DNA of 7,676 nucleotides from Acidimicrobiaceae bacterium (lineage in GTDB: Bacteria; Actinomycetota; Acidimicrobiia; Acidimicrobiales; UBA8190): positions 1-7,676 of the forward strand of contig DMNK01000141.1 in NCBI GenBank assembly GCA_003453695.1, given 5' to 3'. Every line of letters starts with the position of its first letter. The first letter of the stretch is position 1. The notes under the pieces are model-generated. The model did no database searches. It saw nothing but the letters and a program-made list of their open reading frames with translations, and was not told where the DNA came from. A program made the position numbers and the translations under genes. Below, piece after piece: positions 1 through 5,804 of this stretch.

Positions 1-432
1 TACTCCTCGATCTTCATCGCCTCCCCGTTGCTCGCCCAGATGAAAGAACGCGAGCCGCGCTACGCCACCATCCGCCAGCGCCTGGCCAACCGGGCCGAGC
101 GCGAGCTGCTCACCCCCCGGGCCGCCGCCCTGGCCGGGGCCACGGCAGGCGGAGCCAGCCGGGGACGCGCCCGGTCCGGACGGCCGGCGGCGGGCCGTCC
201 CGGCGAGGTGCTGCGTCCGGGCGCCGGGGCACGACGGGCCGCCCCCTCGGGCGCGACCCCAGGTCCTTCCGGCGACGCCGGCGACGGGACCGGTGGCGGA
301 ACCGGGTCACCGGCGGCAGGAGCCCGCGGCGGTACCGGCCAGCGCCCGGCGTCGGCGTCGGGTGCCCGGCGTCCGCCCCCCCGGCCGCGCAAGGGGGGCG
401 GCAAGGGTCGTCGAGGCGGTCGTCGCCGCTGA
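1..432 (+). CDS. secF: SecF, protein-export membrane protein, C-terminal end only (5'-partial)
   Basis: Reading begins in frame at base 1 and runs 143 codons to a TGA. The first residues, YSSIFIASPLLAQMKEREPR, match the end of the last transmembrane helix of SecF and the short charged segment after it. SecF, with SecD and YajC, assists the SecYEG translocase using the proton-motive force. The periplasmic domain and most membrane helices lie off the left edge. After about residue 30 the protein becomes a low-complexity tail of roughly 110 residues, rich in Gly, Pro, Ala and Arg with few acidic residues, ending in Lys/Gly/Arg clusters (KGGGKGRRGGRRR). By SecF topology this tail lies in the cytosol. 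Basic tails occur on actinobacterial SecF proteins, but this one is long. The family call rests on about 25 residues plus the position upstream of relA, so it is good but not absolute. A frameshift creating the tail was considered, but the frame keeps the usual G/C third-position bias to its stop. Confidence 0.82.
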   Translation, partial: YSSIFIASPLLAQMKEREPRYATIRQRLANRAERELLTPRAAALAGATAGGASRGRARSGRPAAGRPGEVLRPGAGARRAAPSGATPGPSGDAGDGTGGGTGSPAAGARGGTGQRPASASGARRPPPRPRKGGGKGRRGGRRR

Positions 433-440
433 CCCGAGCC

Positions 441-477
441 CCGTCGGCCCGGCGTCGTCAGGGCCCCGGGCCGACGG
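441..477 (+). terminator. Probable intrinsic terminator of the sec operon (GC-rich stem-loop)
   Basis: The arms 441-452 (CCGTCGGCCCGG) and 466-477 (CCGGGCCGACGG) are perfect reverse complements, giving a 12-bp stem with a 13-nt loop. The stem starts 8 nt after the secF stop codon. No T-tract follows, which is common for terminators in high-GC actinobacteria. Because the element is close to symmetric it could fold on either strand. An mRNA 3'-end stabiliser is the main alternative. Confidence 0.6.
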
Positions 478-511
478 CGATCCACCGGCCACCACCGCCC
501 GGGAGGACCGT

Positions 512-524
512 CTGACCCGGTCAG
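512..524. promoter_or_regulatory. 13-bp palindrome upstream of relA, candidate operator
   Basis: CTGACC-C-GGTCAG is a perfect 6+1+6 inverted repeat. It lies just upstream of the proposed relA -10 box, at about -32 to -20 relative to a transcription start at 544, where a bound protein would interfere with or contact RNA polymerase. I do not recognise it as the site of a named regulator. Chance palindromes are common in GC-rich DNA, although this one contains A/T positions and lies outside coding sequence. Confidence 0.35.
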
Positions 525-530
525 GGCGGG

Positions 531-536
531 TACCGT
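531..536 (+). promoter_or_regulatory. Candidate -10 box of a leaderless relA promoter
   Basis: TACCGT fits the actinobacterial TANNNT -10 consensus. Exactly 7 nt separate it from the ATG at 544, so transcription would begin at or next to the start codon. No convincing -35 element is seen at normal spacing, which is common for such promoters. The only good Shine-Dalgarno-like string upstream (GGGAGG at 501-506) is too far from either candidate start to serve, which supports a leaderless transcript. Confidence 0.5.
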
Positions 537-543
537 GAGTGGG

Positions 544-2787
544 ATGGTGACCGTGGAGCGCCGGGCTGCGCCGTACCGGCGCCCGGGCCTGCTCGACGAC
601 CTCATGGGCGCCGTCCTCTCGCGCTACGACAGCCGGCATCCGGGGTCACCCGAGCAGGAGCGGGCGCTGCTGGTCGAGGCGGGCCGGGTGGCCGAGGCCG
701 CCCATCGGGACCAGCTGCGCCAGAGCGGCGAGCCCTACATCACCCACCCGGTGGCGGTGGCCACCATCGTGGCCGAGCTGGGGCTCGACGCCCGGTCCGT
801 GGCGGCGGCGCTCCTGCACGACGCCGTGGAGGACACCGGCCTCGACCTGGAGGACGTGAGCGAAGCCTTCGGCCCCGAGGTGGCCGCCATCGTGGACGGC
901 GTCACCAAGCTCGACCGCCTCCAGTTCGACTCCAAGGAGGCCCAGCAGGCCGCCACGGTGCGCAAGATGCTCGTGGCGATGGCGAGCGACTGGCGGGTGC
1001 TCGTCATCAAGCTGGCCGACCGGCTCCACAACATGCGGACCATCGCCGTCATGCCCGAATGGAAGCAGCGGCGTACCGCCCAGGAGACCCTCGACATCTA
1101 CGCCCCCCTGGCGCACCGCCTGGGCATCCAGGAGCTCAAGTGGCAGCTCGAGGACCTGGCCTTCGCCACGCTGCACCCCAAGCGCTACGCCGAGATCGAG
1201 CAGATGGTGGCGAGCCGGGCACCCGAGCGCGACGAGTACGTGGCGCGTGTTCTGGTGGCGGTGCGCGAGCGCCTGGGCGCGTCGGGCGTGGCCGCCGAGG
1301 TGACGGGCCGCCCCAAGCACCTGTGGAGCATCTACGAGAAGATGGTGGTGCGCGGCAAGGAGTTCGCCGAGATCCACGACCTGGTGGGCATCCGGGTGAT
1401 CGTGGACTCCGAGAAGGACTGCTGGGCGGCGCTCGGCTCCATCCACGCCATCTGGAGCCCCGTGCAGGGTCGCTTCAAGGACTACATCAACAGTCCCAAG
1501 TTCAACATGTACCAGTCGCTGCATACCACGGTGATCGGCCTCGAGGGCAAGCCCATCGAGGTCCAGATCCGCACGCACGAGATGCACCGGCGCGCCGAGT
1601 ACGGGATCGCCGCCCACTGGGGCTACAAGGAGCAGTCACGCGACGGCGGGTCGACCACCACCGCCGAGATGGCCTGGCTGCAGCGCATCGTCGACTGGCA
1701 GGCCGACACCATCGACCCGCTCGAGTTCCTGGAGGCCTTGAAGCTCGACCTGGAGCAGGACGAGGTCTACGTCTTCACGCCGAAGGGGAAGGTCATCGCC
1801 CTGGCGGCGGGGGCCACCCCCATCGACTTCGCCTACGCCATCCACACCGAGGTCGGGCATCGCTGCATAGGCGCCAAGGTGAACGGACGCCTGGTGCCGC
1901 TCGACACCAAGCTCCAGTCGGCGGACACCGTGGAGATCATCACCTCCAAGGTGCCCTCCGCCGGCCCGTCGCGTGACTGGCTGCAGATCGTCGCCTCGCC
2001 CCGGGCCCGCAACAAGATCCGGCAGTGGTTCAGCCGCGAGCGACGCGAGGACGCCATCGAGACCGGCCGCGAGGAGCTGGCCAAGGCGCTGCGACGGGAG
2101 GGCCTGCCGCTGCAGAAGCTGGCCACCTCCGACACCCTGGGGGCGCTGGCCGGCACCATGAACTACACCGACCTCGACGCCCTGCACGCCGCCATCGGCG
2201 AGGGACACGTCTCGGCCCGTTCCGTGGCCCAGCGCCTGGCCCGCGAGCTGCACGGGCCCGACCGCGAGGAGCAGCTGCCCGCCACCGTCGGCCCCGACCT
2301 GCGCTCCAAGCAGCGCCGCAGCGCCACCGCCGGCGTGTACGTGGAGGGCCTCGACGACGTGGTGGTGCGGCTGTCGCGCTGCTGCACCCCGGTGCCGGGC
2401 GACCAGATCGTGGGATTCGTCACGCGCGGGCGCGGAGTGAGCGTGCACCGCGCCGACTGCGCCAACGCCGCCACCCTGGCCACCGCCGAGCAGGAGCGCC
2501 TCATCGAGGTGGAGTGGAACCGCGACGGCGCCACCGTCTTCGTGGCCTCGGTGGAGGTGCTCGCCTTCGACCGCTCCCGGCTGCTCGCCGACGTGACCCG
2601 GCTGGTGTCGGAGCACCACTTGAACATCGTCGCCTCGTCCAGCAACACCGCCCCGGACCGGGTGAGCCGCATGCACTTCGACGTGGAGCTGGCCGACCCC
2701 GGGCATCTCGACTCCCTCTTGAGCTCGCTCAAGCAGCTCGACGGCGTCTTCGACGCCTACCGGACCCTTCCCGGCCGCAAGGGCTGA
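544..2787 (+). CDS. relA: Bifunctional (p)ppGpp synthetase/hydrolase Rel (RelA/SpoT family)
   Basis: This long-form Rel makes (p)ppGpp from ATP and GDP/GTP when uncharged tRNA stalls ribosomes, and also degrades it. The protein is 747 aa from the ATG at 544. The HD hydrolase domain (about 45-190) keeps its metal ligands H68, H92-D93 and D159, plus E96-D97. The synthetase domain (about 240-355) has catalytic D279 and E339 and an RFKD motif at 310-313; RXKD marks bifunctional enzymes, whereas synthetase-only RelA has EXDD. A TGS domain spans about 407-468. A Cys-rich zinc-finger-like region has C613-C614, H635 and C639. A C-terminal ACT domain runs from about 664. All modules are complete, so both activities are expected. 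A GTG at 535 would add three residues; I prefer 544 because of the -10 box spacing. The TGA lies 7 nt before hisS, suggesting co-transcription. The family identification is very secure. Confidence 0.97.
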   Translation: MVTVERRAAPYRRPGLLDDLMGAVLSRYDSRHPGSPEQERALLVEAGRVAEAAHRDQLRQSGEPYITHPVAVATIVAELGLDARSVAAALLHDAVEDTGLDLEDVSEAFGPEVAAIVDGVTKLDRLQFDSKEAQQAATVRKMLVAMASDWRVLVIKLADRLHNMRTIAVMPEWKQRRTAQETLDIYAPLAHRLGIQELKWQLEDLAFATLHPKRYAEIEQMVASRAPERDEYVARVLVAVRERLGASGVAAEVTGRPKHLWSIYEKMVVRGKEFAEIHDLVGIRVIVDSEKDCWAALGSIHAIWSPVQGRFKDYINSPKFNMYQSLHTTVIGLEGKPIEVQIRTHEMHRRAEYGIAAHWGYKEQSRDGGSTTTAEMAWLQRIVDWQADTIDPLEFLEALKLDLEQDEVYVFTPKGKVIALAAGATPIDFAYAIHTEVGHRCIGAKVNGRLVPLDTKLQSADTVEIITSKVPSAGPSRDWLQIVASPRARNKIRQWFSRERREDAIETGREELAKALRREGLPLQKLATSDTLGALAGTMNYTDLDALHAAIGEGHVSARSVAQRLARELHGPDREEQLPATVGPDLRSKQRRSATAGVYVEGLDDVVVRLSRCCTPVPGDQIVGFVTRGRGVSVHRADCANAATLATAEQERLIEVEWNRDGATVFVASVEVLAFDRSRLLADVTRLVSEHHLNIVASSSNTAPDRVSRMHFDVELADPGHLDSLLSSLKQLDGVFDAYRTLPGRKG

Positions 2788-2789
2788 GG
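2786..2789 (+). promoter_or_regulatory. Ribosome binding site of hisS
   Basis: GAGG overlaps the relA TGA stop and lies 5 nt before the GTG at 2795. It supports this start over the in-frame GTG at 2831 and suggests translational coupling to relA. Confidence 0.5.
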
Positions 2790-2794
2790 CGCCG

Positions 2795-4069
2795 GTGGCC
2801 GAGGAACCGACTGGGCCGCCGCGCGGCCCGGTGGGCACCCGCGACGTGCTGTGGCCGGAGTCGGCCCGCTGGGAGCAGCTGGTGGCCCGCTTCGCCCGGC
2901 GCGCCCGGCTGGCCGGCTACGGACTCCTCGTCACACCGGTACTGGAGGAAGCCCGGCTGTTCAGGCGCGGAGTGGGGGAGGCCAGCGAGGTCGTGACCAA
3001 GGAGATGTACGAGCTCACCGACCGCGGTGGGCGCCACCTGGCCCTGCGGCCCGAGGGGACTGCGCCGGTGGTGCGGGCCTTCGTGCAGCACAACCCGCCC
3101 GTGCCCTACAAGGCCTGGTACGTGACGCCCGCCTTCCGCTACGAGCGGCCCCAGGCTGGCCGCTACCGACAGCACCACCAGCTCGGTGTCGAGGCGCTCG
3201 GCAGTGACGACCCCGATCTCGACGTGGAGGTGATCGCCCTGGCGGCCGGGTTCTATGTCGAGTTGGGCCTGAGCCGTGTGGCGCTGGCCGTGAATTCCAT
3301 GGGCTGTGGCGAGGACCGTCCCGCCTACCTGTCGGCGCTGCGCGCCTACCTCGACACCCATGCCGCCGAACTGTGCGACGAGCACCGGGAGCGCTATGGC
3401 GCCAACCCCTTGCGGGTGCTCGACTGCAAGCGGCCGGCGTGCATGGCGGTCACGGCCGGGGCGCCGCGCCTGGTCGACTTCCTGGACGCCCCGTGTGCCG
3501 CCCACTTCGCCCGGGTGCGAGCGGGGCTCGACGCCCTCGGCGTCCACCACCATCTCGAGCCACGCCTCGTCCGGGGCCTCGACTACTACACCCGCACCAC
3601 CTTCGAGTTCAGCGACCCCGGTTTGGAGTCGGCCCAGAACGCCGTGGGGGGTGGCGGCCGCTACGACGGCCTGGCCGAGGCGATCGGGGGCAAGCCGGCA
3701 CCGGGCGTGGGCTTCGGCATCGGGATCGAACGCCTCCTGCTCGCCTGCGACGCCGAGGCCGCCTTCGCCGTCGCCGCCCCGGCGCCCGAGGTGTTCGTGG
3801 TCGACCTGACCGGGGGAGAGGAGGGGCGCGACCTCGCCGAGGAACTGCGCCGGGCCGGCCTGGCCGCCGTGCGGGCCTTCGACGACCGGTCGCTCAAGGC
3901 CCAGCTCCGGCTGGCCGACCGCAGCGGCGCCCGGTGGGCGGCGGTGGTGGGCCCCGCCGAGAAGGACAAGGGCACGGTGCAGCTCAAGGACCTGCGGGGC
4001 GGGAGCGACCGGGAGCTCCCCCGGGACCGCCTCGTGGCCGAGCTCTCCGGCGGCGAGGTGAGGCAGTGA
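2795..4069 (+). CDS. hisS: Histidine--tRNA ligase (HisRS)
   Basis: This class II synthetase attaches histidine to tRNA(His) in the cytoplasm. At 424 aa it has the normal length for bacterial HisRS. The N-terminal GTRDVLWPES (from residue 14) is the family opening. Motif 2 reads FRYERPQAGRYRQHHQ at 114-129, with R115 as the class II motif 2 arginine. The histidine-specific loop LVRGLDYY lies around 258-265, with R260 the conserved arginine that contacts the substrate. Motif 3 is GIGIER at 308-313, ending in R313. The C-terminal anticodon-binding domain spans about 330-424. The usual Phe in the motif 2 tail (RQFxQ) is His here, a mild deviation. The gene starts 7 nt after relA and its stop overlaps the aspS start by 4 nt, so all three are probably one transcription unit. 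Confidence 0.97.
   Translation: MAEEPTGPPRGPVGTRDVLWPESARWEQLVARFARRARLAGYGLLVTPVLEEARLFRRGVGEASEVVTKEMYELTDRGGRHLALRPEGTAPVVRAFVQHNPPVPYKAWYVTPAFRYERPQAGRYRQHHQLGVEALGSDDPDLDVEVIALAAGFYVELGLSRVALAVNSMGCGEDRPAYLSALRAYLDTHAAELCDEHRERYGANPLRVLDCKRPACMAVTAGAPRLVDFLDAPCAAHFARVRAGLDALGVHHHLEPRLVRGLDYYTRTTFEFSDPGLESAQNAVGGGGRYDGLAEAIGGKPAPGVGFGIGIERLLLACDAEAAFAVAAPAPEVFVVDLTGGEEGRDLAEELRRAGLAAVRAFDDRSLKAQLRLADRSGARWAAVVGPAEKDKGTVQLKDLRGGSDRELPRDRLVAELSGGEVRQ
4055..4061 (+). promoter_or_regulatory. Ribosome binding site of aspS
   Basis: GAGGTGA matches seven consecutive bases of the extended Shine-Dalgarno consensus (AGGAGGTGA). Its GAGG core ends 7 nt before the GTG at 4066. The in-frame ATG at 4081 would be about 19 nt from the whole site, so this site decides for the overlapping GTG start. 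Confidence 0.7.
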
Positions 4070-5793
4070 CCGCCACCGGGATGCGCACGCACACCTGCGG
4101 GGAGCTGCGAGCCGCCGACGCCGGGACCGAGGTCGTGGTGTGCGGCTGGGTGGCGCGCCGTCGGGAGCACGGTGAGCATCTGGCCTTCGTCGACATCCGC
4201 GACTACTCGGGCCTGGTGCAGTGCGTGGTCGACGGCTCCGTGGAAGCGCGCACCGAGTGGGTGGTGCGCGTGGCGGGGACGGTGCGGATGCGCCCGGCCG
4301 GCACCGAGAACCCCGAACTGGCCACGGGCCAGGTGGAGCTGGCCGACTGCACGGTGGAGGTGCTGGCCCGGGCCGAGCCGCCGCCCTTCCCCGTCGACGA
4401 CCGCACCGAGAGCGACGAGGCGGTGCGGTTGCGCTACCGGTACGTCGACATCCGCCGGCCCCGCATGCAGGCCAACCTCCGCCTGCGGGCACGGGTCACC
4501 GACGCCATGCGCCTGTCCATGGTGCGCCAGGGCTTCTGCGAGGTCGAGACCCCGCTTCTGTGGACACCCACTCCCGAAGGGGCGCGCGAGTTCGCCGTGC
4601 CGTCGCGCCTGCACCCCGGGGACTTCTACGTGCTTCCGCAGAGCCCGCAGATCGCCAAGCAGCTGCTCATGGTGGCGGGCATCGACCGCTACTTCCAGGT
4701 GGCCCGGTGCCTGCGTGACGAGGACCTGCGTGCCGATCGGCAATTCGAGTTCACCCAGCTCGACGTGGAGATGTCGTTCGTGACCCAGGCCGACGTCCAA
4801 GACGCCGTCACGGCGGTGGTGGTGGCCGCCACCCAGGCGGCGGTGGGGGAGGAGCCCGGCGAGGTGGCCCGGCTCACCTGGCGGGAGTCGATGGAGCGCT
4901 TCGGGACCGACAAGCCCGACCTGCGCTTCGGGATGGAGCTCGTCGACCTGTCGGCGGCGCTGGCCGGGACCGAGGCCCGGGCCCTGCAGGCGCCGAGCGT
5001 GCAGGCCATCGTGGTGGCGGGGGCGGCCGGGCTCGGGCGCGGCCGGCTCGACGCCCTGGTGGAGCGGGCCAAGGGGCTCGGGGCCGCCGGGCTGGCCTGG
5101 TTCAAGGTGGGTGAGGGCGGCGCCCTCGACTCGCCGCTCTCCAAGTTCCTGGACGACGACGCCACGGCGGCGATCGCCGCCGGCACCGGGGCCGCGCCCG
5201 GCGACCTCGTGCTCGTGGTGGCCGACGAGTGGCGGCGGGCCTGCGAGGTGCTCGGCCAGCTGCGCCTGGACCTCGGCCGCCCGCCCGTGTCCGAGGGGCC
5301 CCGGCGCTTCTGCTGGGTGACCGACTTCCCCCTCTTCGAAGGAGTCGACGAGGAGGGTCGGCCCGTGCCCGCCCACCACCCGTTCACCATGCCGCATCCC
5401 GACGACCTCGACGTGCTCGAGCGCCACCCGCTGGCGGTGCGGTCGCAGGCCTACGACCTCGTGCTCAACGGGTGGGAGCTCGGCTCGGGGTCGATCCGTA
5501 TCCACCGCGAGGACATCCAACGTCGGGTCTTCGACGCCCTCGGAGTGAGCGCCGAGCAGGCCGAGGCGCGCTTCGGCTTCCTCCTGGGGGCGTTCCGCTA
5601 CGGAGCCCCTCCCCACGGCGGGTTCGCCGTGGGGATCGACCGATTCGTGGCCCTGCTCGCCGGCGAGGAGAACATCCGCGAGGTCATCGCCTTTCCGAAG
5701 ACCCAGTCCGGCACCGACCCCATGACCGGCGCCCCCAAGCCGCTGGGCGAGGCCGAGCTGCGCGCCCTCGGACTGCGGCCTCCGCGCCGCTGA
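4066..5793 (+). CDS. aspS: Aspartate--tRNA ligase, bacterial type, predicted non-discriminating
   Basis: This class II synthetase charges tRNA(Asp) and, by prediction, also tRNA(Asn). The protein is 575 aa, typical of bacterial AspRS with an inserted GAD domain. The N-terminal OB-fold anticodon-binding domain (about 1-110) contains CGWVARRREHGE. Motif 2 lies around 207-235 and includes RDEDLRADRQ (217-226). The GAD insertion spans about 290-410. Motif 3 centres on GIDR at 523-526, and the C-terminal FPKTQSGTDPMTGAP signature is present. His35 and Gly79 align by eye with P. aeruginosa His31 and Gly81, linked to non-discriminating AspRS; E. coli has Leu and Lys there. Such enzymes make Asp-tRNA(Asn), which GatCAB converts to Asn-tRNA(Asn). 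Phe227 replaces the usual Pro in the motif 2 RQPEFTQ segment. The GTG start shares GTGA with the hisS stop, indicating translational coupling. Identity is certain; specificity is an inference. Confidence 0.96.
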   Translation: MTATGMRTHTCGELRAADAGTEVVVCGWVARRREHGEHLAFVDIRDYSGLVQCVVDGSVEARTEWVVRVAGTVRMRPAGTENPELATGQVELADCTVEVLARAEPPPFPVDDRTESDEAVRLRYRYVDIRRPRMQANLRLRARVTDAMRLSMVRQGFCEVETPLLWTPTPEGAREFAVPSRLHPGDFYVLPQSPQIAKQLLMVAGIDRYFQVARCLRDEDLRADRQFEFTQLDVEMSFVTQADVQDAVTAVVVAATQAAVGEEPGEVARLTWRESMERFGTDKPDLRFGMELVDLSAALAGTEARALQAPSVQAIVVAGAAGLGRGRLDALVERAKGLGAAGLAWFKVGEGGALDSPLSKFLDDDATAAIAAGTGAAPGDLVLVVADEWRRACEVLGQLRLDLGRPPVSEGPRRFCWVTDFPLFEGVDEEGRPVPAHHPFTMPHPDDLDVLERHPLAVRSQAYDLVLNGWELGSGSIRIHREDIQRRVFDALGVSAEQAEARFGFLLGAFRYGAPPHGGFAVGIDRFVALLAGEENIREVIAFPKTQSGTDPMTGAPKPLGEAELRALGLRPPRR

Positions 5794-5796
5794 GGG
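5792..5796 (+). promoter_or_regulatory. Ribosome binding site of rarA
   Basis: GAGGG overlaps the aspS TGA stop and lies 8 nt before the GTG at 5805. It supports this start and translational coupling with aspS. No -10-like TANNNT box sits at leaderless spacing here, unlike at relA and the gene at 7175. Confidence 0.5.
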
Positions 5797-5804
5797 CGAC
5801 GTAG

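Noticed and set aside
535..543. GTG at 535 as the relA start
   Set aside because: It overlaps the -10 box and has no well-spaced Shine-Dalgarno. It adds only three residues before the better-placed ATG at 544. It remains possible if the transcript starts further upstream.
60..605. 181-codon minus-strand frame across secF and the intergenic region
   Set aside because: It would run through the terminator and relA promoter, and its Arg/Pro-rich translation is what GC-rich DNA gives by chance.
1636..2838. 400-codon open frame on the minus strand
   Set aside because: It is fully opposite relA and has a low-complexity Gly/His/Val-rich translation.
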